A stretch of 64,000 nucleotides of DNA from positions 290,711 to 354,710 of the forward strand of contig CAWJPD010000014.1 of assembly GCA_963844635.1 (NCBI GenBank), in the 5' to 3' direction. The DNA is from JAJPKK01 sp963844635 (GTDB lineage: Bacteria; Pseudomonadota; Alphaproteobacteria; Rhizobiales; Xanthobacteraceae). Positions 18,307 to 27,334 of this stretch are shown here, one piece after another (the first letter of the stretch is position 1; the number at the start of each line of letters is the position of its first letter). The translations under genes and the position numbers were made by a program. The notes under the pieces were generated by a model, which saw only the letters and a program-made list of their open reading frames with translations, was not told where the DNA came from and did no database searches.

Positions 18307-18993
18307 ATGCGCAAGAGAATTTACAATTGGCAAGGTCAGCGGTTTGGATACGTTTGGCTGGAAGGCGAGCCTGGCCAATCGCTCGAAAAGCAATCGCAGG
18401 GCCTGTTCGACCGCGCAGGGGCGGAGCTTTCCTGGCTTGGGCTTGCCCTCGACAAGAATGTCGTGCGCACGCGCGTCTACGGCCGCACGCGGGAGGCGCG
18501 CAACATCGTAGGCGCCGCGCGGGGACGGGCCTTCTCCGGTCAGGCACGCGCTGCAACCTCGAGCTTCATCTCACCGGACCATCTCGATTGGTACTCCGAT
18601 GTTGCGCTCGAGCTGTGGGCCATGGCGGCACCGACCGAGGGCGTGCCACGCAAGGTCACAGAGATGGAGCCGGTGGCGCCCTTCATCCGGCATCTCGTCT
18701 GGGGACCGATGGTCTTTCACGCGGGCATGACGAATGACGCGTTGCCGACCCTCAGGGAGCAATGCGCCGAAATCCTGCCCCGCGCCGGCGCCCGTCTCAA
18801 AGAGAACGGCTGCGACTGGCACAACGTGGTGCGCGTCTCCTTCATGCTTCACAACAGCGAGAAGCCGCAGTCGGTGCTCGACATTGCCTCGACAATCGTG
18901 CCGGTGCCACTTGAAAATGCCGAAATCGAGCTGGTAGACGGCTATTCAACCCCCGGCAAGCTCGTGGAGATCGAGGTGACGGCAAAGCGGTAA
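18307..18993 (+). CDS. Rid (YjgF/YER057c/UK114) family protein, long form
   Basis: 228 residues from the ATG at 18307, with GGAGG 9 bases upstream. The second half has the Rid layout: PFIRHLVWGPMVFHAGMTND, CAEILPRAGARLKENGCDWH, NVVRVSFMLHN and a terminal LVEIEVTAKR. The N-terminal half (to about 105) is a second, weaker Rid-like repeat with LEKQSQGLFDRAGAELSWLG. Canonical RidA proteins are about 130 residues and deaminate reactive enamines. Two-domain Rid relatives are often catabolic hydrolases. The key Arg of RidA is matched by VVRVSF. No catabolic operon adjoins it. Confidence 0.82.
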   Translation: MRKRIYNWQGQRFGYVWLEGEPGQSLEKQSQGLFDRAGAELSWLGLALDKNVVRTRVYGRTREARNIVGAARGRAFSGQARAATSSFISPDHLDWYSDVALELWAMAAPTEGVPRKVTEMEPVAPFIRHLVWGPMVFHAGMTNDALPTLREQCAEILPRAGARLKENGCDWHNVVRVSFMLHNSEKPQSVLDIASTIVPVPLENAEIELVDGYSTPGKLVEIEVTAKR

Positions 18994-19145
18994 GGATACC
19001 GGCTCGGCTTGTCAGCGATTTACCCCGTCTTGATCGACCGGAGGCAAAGGCTTCGCGGCGTGCCGCGAAGACGACGCTGTGATTGCCGTGTGATTGCTGG
19101 CCGAGCGCCCACACCACTGCCAACTTGCTAAATTGCTGATTTGAT

Positions 19146-19221
<76 letters not shown>

Positions 19222-19554
19222 TTTTGCAAGCTATATTGATTTAATAGCTTCACCTGCTGTGACCGTCCTCCGTTTTGCTTTTTCCGACAGAAATCCACCT
19301 GACCTTTGTATAGCCTCGGCCGCGAGGGCGAGCCTCGATGAGCAGCCATGCTCTCCACGATACCAAGCGCGGGATATAGGGAATTCGTCGTTCCGAGTCC
19401 ACAGCCGGGCTGTGGCGCCTCACGCTTGGCAAACCTGGTGGACTTTGTCAGCCTCATGATCGCGGCGCAATTGGTCGGGTGAATGCTCGTTCCGGCGGTG
19501 GAGCACGTCGCCGAGCTTGTTCGTATTCGCGCACCCGGCGCTGCCCTTCGTGAC
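19222..19554. other. Intergenic region, no gene seen
   Basis: About 330 bases upstream of tRNA-Lys and downstream of the LVIVD gene. Open frames here (81 codons or fewer) show no family features. Confidence 0.6.
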
Positions 19555-20736
19555 CTACCCCGTATATTCCAAGATATGCATGCCGGCGCCGGCCCGATCG
19601 ATCAGATAGAGGCGGCCATGCGAGTCGGCGCCGATGTCGTTCGATTGGATGCCGACCTGCCCGTCGGGCAATTCCGGGACATAGTACCCGATCTCCTTCG
19701 GCCGCAGTACGTCGCTCACATCGATGGCGCGGAGCCCGGCGCTGAAATAAGTGAGGAACACGATATTCGCCCAAGGCCCGTCGGCGGCGATCCGTTCGAG
19801 GATGTTGTGCGCGCCGAACCGGCCCGGACGACTGAAATATTTCTCGCGGTCGGGCAAGTAGGTCGCAATCGGGATCGGGTTGATCTCCTCGCGGACGTCC
19901 ACGATCCACATGAACTGGCTGTCCCAGTATTTCTGACGCGCCTGCGCCTCGTCGGTGACGACAAGATAGGGCTTGTTGCCGATCGGCCAACAGGTGTGCG
20001 TCGAGCCCGGGAACGGCGGCGACCATTGCAGGTGGCCGACGAGACGCATCTTGCGCAGGTCGGAGCAGTCGATGATCGAGATGCCGCCGCCCCACCAAGC
20101 GCAATACATGCGGTCGCCGCGGATCATCGGCGGACCATGCAGGGTGACGGCGCTCGCCGCCGGCGTCGGGTCGTTGTCCTCGCTGCGGCCTTCCGCCTTC
20201 TGCCACGGCAGTCCCCAGATGCTGACGACCTCCGGCTTCAGCGGGTTGCGGGTATCGAGCGTCCAGATCACCCGCTTATTCCAACCCGGCGCATCATTGG
20301 GAATGAAGGCGAGCTGGCGCGTATTGTCGACGCCGAACCGGTGCGGACCGCTGCCCGGCGTATCGAAGAAGCCGACCTCGCGGGGCTGGTCGGGCTTGCT
20401 GATGTCGAAGATGAACAGGCCGGTGCGGGCATTCATGCCCTTGTCGCCAGGGAGACGCTCGGAATTCACATAAAGGTGCTGATCGCCGACAATGCGAAGC
20501 TTGTGGCAGTGCACGCCCGGCGGAGCACGGAATTCGAACACCTTTTTCGGGTTGCGGGGATCACGGACGTCGTGCGCCGTAAAACCTTCGGGTCCGTTAT
20601 AGCTCGAGCTGCCGACCGCGCCGACATAGGCATAACCCTTGTGGATCTCGACAAGGCTGCCGCCGCCCCAGGCGGCGCTGCGGTCGTGCCCGATCAGCTT
20701 GAATCCCTTGGCTTCCTCGGGAATGCGTGAGGCCAT
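19555..20736 (-). CDS. LVIVD-repeat beta-propeller protein
   Basis: 393 residues from the ATG at 20736, which follows GGGAGAA; seven earlier codons are open but poorer. Repeated short motifs GFTAHDVRDPRNPKKV, GLFIFDISKPDQPREVG, TLDTRNPLKPEVVS, GISIIDCSDLRKMRLVG, MWIVDVREEINPIPI and RAIDVSDVLRPKEIGYY are LVIVD-type propeller blades. PPGVHCHKLRI and the Cys/His-rich IIDCSDL and HTCWPIGN might bind metal. There is no signal peptide, so it is probably cytoplasmic. Proteins like this accompany catabolic or transport genes in soil proteobacteria, but no enzymatic role is established. Confidence 0.85.
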   Translation of the reverse strand: MASRIPEEAKGFKLIGHDRSAAWGGGSLVEIHKGYAYVGAVGSSSYNGPEGFTAHDVRDPRNPKKVFEFRAPPGVHCHKLRIVGDQHLYVNSERLPGDKGMNARTGLFIFDISKPDQPREVGFFDTPGSGPHRFGVDNTRQLAFIPNDAPGWNKRVIWTLDTRNPLKPEVVSIWGLPWQKAEGRSEDNDPTPAASAVTLHGPPMIRGDRMYCAWWGGGISIIDCSDLRKMRLVGHLQWSPPFPGSTHTCWPIGNKPYLVVTDEAQARQKYWDSQFMWIVDVREEINPIPIATYLPDREKYFSRPGRFGAHNILERIAADGPWANIVFLTYFSAGLRAIDVSDVLRPKEIGYYVPELPDGQVGIQSNDIGADSHGRLYLIDRAGAGMHILEYTG

Positions 20737-21279
20737 CAGCGTTCTCCCTCGATCCAAATTCGCGGCGGCGGCGCATACGCCTGAAGCTGCGCTAGGCGGC
20801 GCGCTGGCCTACCGCAGAGCTGCCGGCCCACGTTCGGCGTAGCCCGACAGGTGCGGTGCGATTGCTGGCGATAACCGATTTCCCCGCTGCGGCAAATCCT
20901 GCGCATTGATGTGGCTGCGCGCGTCCGCGGTCAATCCCCGTTCTCATGCAACGTTCGCATGGAGGGCACAAGGCCGATGCACCGGGCAGACGTGCGGCAT
21001 TGCGCGGCATTGCCGGAAGCGCATGACCCGAAAAGTTGCAGCTTTTTCAGACAAGGATCAGGCGCAAAGTCAAAGACAGCCGAGCGGAAGGCGATGCAAC
21101 GAGCGGAACGCAATGCAACGAGCGGAAGACAATGCAACGAACGGAAGACAATGCAACCTGAACGCACTGCAACCCGCTCTGGCTTGAGCGCCGCAAGCGT
21201 CAAGTCGCGCCGTAATGGGCCGGCGCCGCCCCACTGCTTCGGCGCTGTTCACCGGGTCGGCGGTGGACACTGTTCCGAG
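20737..21279. other. Intergenic region containing an expanded repeat copy
   Basis: About 540 bases between two minus-strand genes. It contains the dispersed repeat copy 9 with its 19-bp array. No protein-like frame was recognised in the rest. Confidence 0.6.
21021..21181 (+). repeat. Dispersed two-hairpin repeat, copy 9, with 19-bp internal tandem repeats
   Basis: Plus-orientation copy, 161 bp instead of about 100. The extra length is a direct array of three 19-bp units (GCAACGAGCGGAAGACAAT type) at 21096, 21115 and 21134, inserted in the loop of the second hairpin. A fourth partial unit starts at 21153. Confidence 0.88.
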
Positions 21280-22416
21280 TCAGTCGCGGATGTTTTGCAA
21301 GAACCATTCGGTCGGGATAGTGCGACCCATTCCGGCCTTTTTCGCCAGCTCATAGACGAGGCCGCCAACCGCTGAGAATTGCAAGCCCTGGTTGCCGACA
21401 TTGCGATAGAAGGTGACCTGCTCAGGCGCGGTGCGTCCCCTGCACCGGCCGGTGACAAGGTCGACAAAATCGGGTTGCCTGCCGCCCCCTCCGCGATCGG
21501 TGAATTGCGGGCTGTCGCCGCCAAACCCGGGCTGCGGGTTGCGCGCTGGGATATGTTTCATCTGTTCGGGAGTGCCGCCGATGAAGGCCGCCGGCGAGAG
21601 TCCCCGCTCTGCTTGGAAGCGCTCGGTCTGCTGCATTTGCAGCCCGGCGGTCCCTTGCCGGATCACGACATCGAAGCGATCGAGCGCGGCCTCGGGCATT
21701 TCGCGGCGACCAAGGTTGGTGACATGCATGCCCGGTTCGATCCAATCAGCATCATAGACCGGACGCATGCTGTCCGTGCACGAGGACAGAATGTCGACAC
21801 CGCGCACCGCTTCGCGCGGTGAGCCGACGGCGCGGACCTCGAGGCCGAGGCGTTTCGACATCTCCGCGGCGAAAAGTTCGCAATGGCCGGGCGTCGGGCT
21901 GTACACCTTGCACAGTTCGATGTTGCGCACGCAGGCGAACGCTGCGAGGAACGTCCTGGCCATGCCGCCGGAACCGAGCATGCCGACGCTTCGCGCCTCC
22001 GTCCGCGACAAATACTTGACGCCAATTCCCGCGCCGCCGCCGACCCGCATGTGCTGGAGCACACCGTCATTGATGAATGCCAGCGGCTCGGCATTGCGCG
22101 TCGAGACGAGAAAGATCAGGCCGCAATAGGTGCCCGGGCGAATGCAATATTTATCCTCGGTCCAGTTGCCGGCCGCGTCCTCGGGCCAGGTCATAATGTC
22201 CGATTTCATCCGAATGGCGAAATAGCCGTCATTCGCGCCTTCCATCGTGCCCCAGCGGAAATAGCCGTCCTCCCGCTCGCAAGGCATGTACATGTCCACG
22301 CGCGGACGATGCATGGCCTCTCCGGTCGCAAGCTTTGCGAAGGCCTGCTCCTGCACCCGGATGCAGTCCGCCATTGTGAGGAGTTGCGCGACCGCGTCAT
22401 TGTCGATGATCAGCAT
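21280..22416 (-). CDS. Ornithine cyclodeaminase / mu-crystallin family protein
   Basis: 378 residues from the ATG at 22416; the upstream open stretch lacks family similarity. It starts MLIIDNDAVAQLLTMADCI, has RPRVDMYMP and the Rossmann nucleotide-binding turn SVGMLGSGGMARTFLAAF (about 155-172). HVTNLGRREMPEAALDRFDV and GLVYELAKKAGMGR follow. Members use NAD(P) and act as ornithine cyclodeaminases, ketimine reductases or alanine dehydrogenases. A longer-than-usual central insert (about 270-330, GGTPEQMKHIPARNPQPGFG) sets this one apart. The substrate is not inferable. It lies divergently from the cytochrome/propeller gene. Confidence 0.85.
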   Translation of the reverse strand: MLIIDNDAVAQLLTMADCIRVQEQAFAKLATGEAMHRPRVDMYMPCEREDGYFRWGTMEGANDGYFAIRMKSDIMTWPEDAAGNWTEDKYCIRPGTYCGLIFLVSTRNAEPLAFINDGVLQHMRVGGGAGIGVKYLSRTEARSVGMLGSGGMARTFLAAFACVRNIELCKVYSPTPGHCELFAAEMSKRLGLEVRAVGSPREAVRGVDILSSCTDSMRPVYDADWIEPGMHVTNLGRREMPEAALDRFDVVIRQGTAGLQMQQTERFQAERGLSPAAFIGGTPEQMKHIPARNPQPGFGGDSPQFTDRGGGGRQPDFVDLVTGRCRGRTAPEQVTFYRNVGNQGLQFSAVGGLVYELAKKAGMGRTIPTEWFLQNIRD

Positions 22417-22621
22417 GAATGCACCCGATCGAAGTCCCGCGTCGCATTGCCGAAGCCCTTCAAGAGGCGAGCCCGCGTGAACGCGGACAGCCGATCTTCG
22501 CGATATCATGAACCCGCATTGGCCGCCGCAACCAACCCGTGGAGCCCTGGATTTGAGTTCCCGCCTGCCTTAGCATCCGCGAGGCCAGCCGCGGCGCTGA
22601 TTGGAAGGCGAGGAGAATCGC

Positions 22622-24265
22622 ATGCGAACCGGACGATTGTTGCCGATCTTGACCGCGGGCTTTGCAGGCGTTCTGCTCCCGGCCGGCCTCGTCGCCGCGC
22701 AGAGCGGGCCCGCCTTGACCGGTCTGGTCACCTCGGCCGCCGAAGGCGCGATGGAAGGCGTTGTCGTCACCGCACGCAAAGCCGGCTCGACTTTCACCGT
22801 CAGCGTCACCAGCGATGCCAGTGGGCGTTACAGCTTCCCGGCAGACCGACTCGAACCCGGCCCTTACTCGCTGACCATCCGCGCAATCGGCTACGACCTT
22901 TCCGGCGCGGCGACTGCCGAGGTCGCGGCAGCACGTACGGCAATGACTGATCTCAGGCTCGCCAAAACGAAAAACCTCGCCGCCCAGTTGAGCAATGCCG
23001 AGTGGATGATGAGCATCCCCGGTACCGAGGACCAGAAGGCGATGATCCTCGATTGCACCGGCTGTCACACGCTGGACCGCATCGTCCGTTCGAGCCACGA
23101 CGCGGACGAATGGACACAGGTGATCACGCGGATGAGGGGATATTCGCCGACCAGCCAGCCGATCAAGCCGCAACGCATCCTTGATACCGCGCGCGCCGGC
23201 ACACCCGAGCAGTATCGCAGGATGGCCGAATATCTCGCCACCATCAACCTGAGCGCCGTCACGGAATGGCAGTACCCGCTCAAGACCTTGCCGCGCCCGA
23301 GCGGCCGCGCAACTCGTGCCATCGTCACCGAGTACGATCTGCCGCGCGCGCGCATCGAGCCGCATGACGTGCTGCTCGATGATAAGGGGAACGTGTGGTA
23401 TTCGGATTTCGGCAATCTGTTCATCTCAAAATTCGATCCGAGGACACTCAAGCTCACCGAATATCCGGTCCAGGAATTCAAGCCGGGCGCCCCGGTCGGC
23501 AATCTGTCGCTCGACCGCGACAAGTCCGGCACGCTGTGGTTCGACACCATGTTCCAGGGCTCCCTGGGCGCACTCGATCCGGTCACCGGCAAGACCCAGT
23601 TCTTCCCGCTGGCGCCGCAATACAACGACATCCGCGTTCAGTTGAATTTCGTCGGCTTGCGCCATGACGTGGACGGCAAGGTGTGGACGAAGAGCGTCGG
23701 CACCCAGGATATTTTCCGCCTCGATCTCGCGACCCAGCGCTGGGAACGCTTTCAGCCGCTGAAGGACCTTGGCGGACCGGGTTCGATCTATCAGGTGCTG
23801 TCGGACTCGCAGAACAATCTGTGGATGGCGGAGTTCACGCGTGGGCATATCGGCAAGATCGACGCCAAGACCGGCAAGGTGACCTGGCATGTCCTGCCGA
23901 CGCCGAATGCGCGGGCGCGGCGGATGGCGATCGATGACCAGGACCGCATCCTGGTCACCGAATATCGCGGCAACAAGGTCGCTTTGTTCGATACCAGGTC
24001 CGAAAAGCTGGTCGAATACCCAATGCCGCCCTACACATTCCCCTACCGGTCCGACTTCGACAAGAACGGCGACATCTGGACCGGCGGAATGCACACCGAT
24101 CGCGCCGTCCGTTTCGATCCAAGGACCGGCGAAACGGTCGAATATCTGCTGCCGCGGGAAACCAATATGCGCAGCATCTTCATCGACAACTCCACGACTC
24201 CGGCGACCTTCTGGACCGGCAACAAATCCCATGCCTCGCTGGTCAAGGTGGAACCGCTGGACTGA
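22622..24265 (+). CDS. Exported carboxypeptidase-regulatory-like / cytochrome c / Vgb-like propeller protein
   Basis: 547 residues from the ATG at 22622, with AGGAGAA at the right distance. A signal peptide ends at LVAAQ (about 27). Residues 30-110 are a carboxypeptidase regulatory-like (transthyretin-fold) domain (ALTGLVTSAAEGAMEGVVVT; GRYSFPADRLEPGPYSLTI). A c-type heme site CTGCH at 145-149 follows. From about 215 a six-bladed propeller resembles virginiamycin B lyase/SMP-30: PHDVLLDDKGNVWYSDFGN, GTLWFDTMFQGSLGALDPVT, NNLWMAEFTRGHIGKIDAKT, RILVTEYRGNKVALFDTRS. The protein is probably periplasmic. One heme with a propeller suggests redox chemistry on an unknown ligand. Confidence 0.86.
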   Translation: MRTGRLLPILTAGFAGVLLPAGLVAAQSGPALTGLVTSAAEGAMEGVVVTARKAGSTFTVSVTSDASGRYSFPADRLEPGPYSLTIRAIGYDLSGAATAEVAAARTAMTDLRLAKTKNLAAQLSNAEWMMSIPGTEDQKAMILDCTGCHTLDRIVRSSHDADEWTQVITRMRGYSPTSQPIKPQRILDTARAGTPEQYRRMAEYLATINLSAVTEWQYPLKTLPRPSGRATRAIVTEYDLPRARIEPHDVLLDDKGNVWYSDFGNLFISKFDPRTLKLTEYPVQEFKPGAPVGNLSLDRDKSGTLWFDTMFQGSLGALDPVTGKTQFFPLAPQYNDIRVQLNFVGLRHDVDGKVWTKSVGTQDIFRLDLATQRWERFQPLKDLGGPGSIYQVLSDSQNNLWMAEFTRGHIGKIDAKTGKVTWHVLPTPNARARRMAIDDQDRILVTEYRGNKVALFDTRSEKLVEYPMPPYTFPYRSDFDKNGDIWTGGMHTDRAVRFDPRTGETVEYLLPRETNMRSIFIDNSTTPATFWTGNKSHASLVKVEPLD

Positions 24266-24347
24266 CGAACTCGCGCGACCTTTTTGGGTCCGGTGCCGCA
24301 GCGAGCGAGGCTGCGCCAAGGGTGTCTGCCATGGCAGAGGAATGTGT

Positions 24348-25349
24348 ATGACAGACCAGTCAAGCATAATGGTGCTGCGCAAGGGCTTGCGGTTGGCGGC
24401 GCTCGCCGCGCTCCTGTTGGGTATGTTGGCTGGCGGCGCCAACTCGGCGGCCGCGCAGACTTGGCCACAGCGAAACGTGAAGTTCATCCTGCCGCTGGGA
24501 CCGGGATCGGGCGTCGATATCACGGCGCGATTGTTTGCCGAGCGGTTGACGGCCCGATGGGGACAGCCGGTAATCGTCGAGAACCGGCCGGGCGGGGACG
24601 GCGTGGTCGCGCTCGGCGCGTTTGCGGGCGCGCACGACGATCATGTTCTGCTGTTTTCGCCCACCTCGTCGTTTACCGCGCATCCCTACCAGCACGAGAA
24701 CCTGCCGTACCGCCCCGGCGACCTCGTGCCGATTGTCAGGGTGTCCAACACCGTTGTCACGCTTTCGGTGCCGGCGGCGATGAAAGTGGGCGCGCTCCGC
24801 GACCTCATCGCGCAAGTGCGCGCACAGCCTGGCAAGCTCAACTGGGCAGGCGTCACCGGCGCGCTGGATTTCCTGTTCGAAGGCTTTCTGAAGCATGAAG
24901 GCCTCAGCATGACCAAGGTGCCTTATCGCAACCCGGTGGAGGCCGCGAACGATCTGGCCGAAGGCCGCGTGCAGTTCTATGAGGGAGCGTTCGCGATCGT
25001 GCAGCCGCAGATGCAGGCGGGCAAGATCAGGCTGTTGGCGCTAACCAACAGTGCGCGCGCTCCGGCCCTGCCCGAGGTTCCAACCGTTGCCGAGGCCGGC
25101 TTTCCCGCGCTGACCGTGGACGGACTGACCGGATTGTTCGGTTCCCCTCGAATGCCAGCGGAGCTTCGTGAACGCATCGCCGCCGATGTTCGGGCGGTCT
25201 CCAACGATCCCATCATTCTGGACCGCCTGACCGCGACCGGGCAACTTCTCAATATCGGCGGCCCATCGGAATTCGCAGCTTCGATCGGGGTGCAACGCGA
25301 CCAGGTTGCCGCGACCGCGGTGGAACTCGGAGTCAGAGCTTCGCGCTGA
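24348..25349 (+). CDS. Bug/TctC-family periplasmic solute-binding receptor
   Basis: 333 residues from the ATG at 24348, with AGAGGA upstream. The open frame continues into the preceding gene, but only this start gives a signal peptide (LAALAALLLGMLAGG, cleavage near SAAAQ). Motifs: VKFILPLGPGSGVDITARLF, GQPVIVENRPGGDGVVALGA, LPEVPTVAEAGFP. It follows the cytochrome/propeller gene by 82 bases on the same strand and may be co-expressed. No TctAB genes are adjacent. Confidence 0.93.
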   Translation: MTDQSSIMVLRKGLRLAALAALLLGMLAGGANSAAAQTWPQRNVKFILPLGPGSGVDITARLFAERLTARWGQPVIVENRPGGDGVVALGAFAGAHDDHVLLFSPTSSFTAHPYQHENLPYRPGDLVPIVRVSNTVVTLSVPAAMKVGALRDLIAQVRAQPGKLNWAGVTGALDFLFEGFLKHEGLSMTKVPYRNPVEAANDLAEGRVQFYEGAFAIVQPQMQAGKIRLLALTNSARAPALPEVPTVAEAGFPALTVDGLTGLFGSPRMPAELRERIAADVRAVSNDPIILDRLTATGQLLNIGGPSEFAASIGVQRDQVAATAVELGVRASR

Positions 25350-25671
25350 TCGCGGGCGCAGGGTGAGTTTGATTTGCGCCGATGTTTTGTCCACGAAGCG
25401 AGCGGCTTCAGCGGATGCGCGTCGGCGACTTTGACCAGCCTCAAGCCACACCAGCCTTCGGCTGCGCGCTACTGCCTAATAGGCAAGAGCGGGAACAAAA
25501 CGACTGTCGGACGCACCATGCAGGGTTCGGGCGTTGCACATGAAAATTGCAGCAAACTGAAAGTGTTGAACGCTGCCACACAAAATGGTGGACAGCCGCA
25601 TATTGTTTCTTACCGGAGGGAACGATCGGCATGGAACTCGCTTGTCAACGTTGCATATCGGACAAAAGCCC
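25350..25671. other. Intergenic region, no gene seen
   Basis: About 320 bases between a Bug receptor gene and the NepR-like gene. No convincing coding, repeat or RNA signature. The base composition is less GC-rich than its surroundings around 25.5-25.65 kb. Confidence 0.5.
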
Positions 25672-26034
25672 ATGACCGAACATACATTGCGCGATCGCAG
25701 AAAGTTGGCCGCTCCTTATGCGACCGCCGCGTGGCGGACCGGCGACATCCAAGACCGTGTGTCGCCGATCTCGGTAAGAAGGCGGTACCGTGATGCCGCC
25801 GACCCGGAGGAGAGAGGCGGGTTAAGAGAGGTATGGGACACCACTTTCTATGATCGGGTAATCCAGAAAAAAATCGGTCAGCACCTGCGCGAGGAATTTG
25901 CGGTGCAAAAAGAGTTGCCATACCGGTTCCTGACGCTTTTGATGCAGCTTAATCCGCAGCCGGAGGGGTTATCGGCTCGCGAGGACGACAGCGCGGCGAA
26001 GGCGGGCGCCTTGAAGGCGAAAGCCAGGGGCTGA
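25672..26034 (+). CDS. NepR-like anti-sigma-factor domain protein
   Basis: 120 residues from the ATG at 25672. The recognisable part is QKKIGQHLREEF...LPYRFLTLLMQLN (about 65-96). It matches the NepR pattern IGxxLRxxY...VPxRFxxLLxxL of the small proteins that hold EcfG-type sigma factors in the alphaproteobacterial general stress response. NepR proteins are usually about 60-70 residues; here a basic N-terminal extension and an Ala/Lys-rich tail are added. The partners PhyR and EcfG, normally neighbours, are absent. It may be a stray paralogue or a distinct helical family. The start is uncertain because the ribosome-binding site is weak. Confidence 0.5.
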   Translation: MTEHTLRDRRKLAAPYATAAWRTGDIQDRVSPISVRRRYRDAADPEERGGLREVWDTTFYDRVIQKKIGQHLREEFAVQKELPYRFLTLLMQLNPQPEGLSAREDDSAAKAGALKAKARG

Positions 26035-26186
26035 TCCCGGTTCTCAACAACCCAACGCGATTAAATGCTTCGGCGTCAAAGCGAAGACGAACCCGGAATC
26101 CAGTTCCTCGGTAGCGGCGATCCACAAATCCCGGGTCGCCACCGCGTGGGACACCGGAATTACCGCTAAAATGGATGGGCCAAACC

Positions 26187-27266
26187 TCAGTGGCCCTGGG
26201 GTTCCGGCTGAAAGGTCTTGTGGCGACCGACAAGGCTGCGCTGCGGGAGGTGTACCTTCTTCTCGGCGTCGGCGACAGCGTGGCCGATGCGATGCGCCTC
26301 GCGGCCGTGCTTTTGCAGGATGTGGACCGTTTCGTCGGCAATGGCGGGGGCGACGACGTAGCAGAAGCCGATCCCCATGTTGAAAACCTCGTACATTTCG
26401 GCGTCGGGCACCCTGGCGTGGCGCTGGATCAGAGCGAAGATCGGCTGCGGCTCGATCAATTGATCGATCACGAAGCCGACTGGCGCATCCACGCGCGCCA
26501 GGTTCAAAAGACCGTCGCTGGTGATGTTGATCAGGGCCTTCACGCCTTGCAGGCGGCCAAGGATGTCCATCGCCTCGGGAACATAGATCGCGGTCGGGCG
26601 GAGCAGCTCCTCGCCGAGGGCGCCGGCGAGCTCGTCGAAGCGATGATCGACGCGATATCTGTGGCGTTCGAAAAATGCGCGCCGCGCCAGCGACAATCCG
26701 TTGCTGTGAATGCCGTTGCTGCGCACCCCGATCACAATATCGCCAGGCCGCACGTCCTGGCCGCAGATGACCTTGTCCAGATCGACCCGGCCGATGGCCA
26801 TGCCGACGAGGTCGAAACCGCTCACGATGTCCTTGAGTTGCGCGGTCTCCCCACCGGAGATTGACACTCCCGCCATGCGGGCGCCTTCGCATAGCCCCTT
26901 CGCCACGTCGTCGAGCATCGTCGCATCGGCGTTATCGATGGCAATGTAATCCACCAATGAGACGGGCCTCGCGCCCACGCAGATCATGTCGTTCACGTTC
27001 ATTGCGACGCAATCGATGCCGATGGTATCGAACTTGCCCATCATCGTTGCAATCATCGTCTTGGTGCCGACCCCGTCGGTGCAGATCGCAATGCCCTTTC
27101 CGTCCAACTCGATGACATTGGCGAAATAGCCGATCGGGAGCACGACGCGTCCGCTGCCTTCGCGCGGCCAGGTCGCGGTGACGCGGCGGACGATGGCACT
27201 CAGCCCGGCATCAGCCTCGGCGGTGTCGACGCCGCTGTCCCTGTAGATTTCCGGTCGTGCTTCCAT
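26187..27266 (-). CDS. PurM-type AIR synthase (phosphoribosylformylglycinamidine cyclo-ligase), divergent
   Basis: 359 residues. It starts MEARPEIYRDSGVDTAEADA and has the PurM ATP-binding segments ICTDGVGTKTMIA (about 61-73), CVAMNVNDMICVGARPVSLV (about 86-105), GVSISGGETAQL, IVIGVRSNGIHSNGLSLARR and VFNMGIGFCYVV. It would close the imidazole ring of FGAM with ATP in purine synthesis. The N-terminal region lacks the GGFGGLF segment of standard proteobacterial PurM and instead reads VVLPIGYFANVIELDGKGI, like actinobacterial/archaeal forms. No purN follows. It may be a second, specialised enzyme rather than the housekeeping PurM. Confidence 0.85.
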   Translation of the reverse strand: MEARPEIYRDSGVDTAEADAGLSAIVRRVTATWPREGSGRVVLPIGYFANVIELDGKGIAICTDGVGTKTMIATMMGKFDTIGIDCVAMNVNDMICVGARPVSLVDYIAIDNADATMLDDVAKGLCEGARMAGVSISGGETAQLKDIVSGFDLVGMAIGRVDLDKVICGQDVRPGDIVIGVRSNGIHSNGLSLARRAFFERHRYRVDHRFDELAGALGEELLRPTAIYVPEAMDILGRLQGVKALINITSDGLLNLARVDAPVGFVIDQLIEPQPIFALIQRHARVPDAEMYEVFNMGIGFCYVVAPAIADETVHILQKHGREAHRIGHAVADAEKKVHLPQRSLVGRHKTFQPEPQGH

Positions 27267-27334
27267 CGGCTTGCCTCAAACTTGCGTCCGAATCCCTTGC
27301 CGCGAGAAAGCGCCGGCCCACACCACCGCGGCGT

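Noticed and set aside
19483..20730. 415-codon plus-strand frame opposite the LVIVD gene
   Set aside because: Antisense shadow; the minus frame has clear repeat motifs and a ribosome-binding site.
26044..26892. Second long minus frame inside the purM region
   Set aside because: It is Arg-rich, typical of a shadow frame in GC-rich DNA, and purM accounts for the region.
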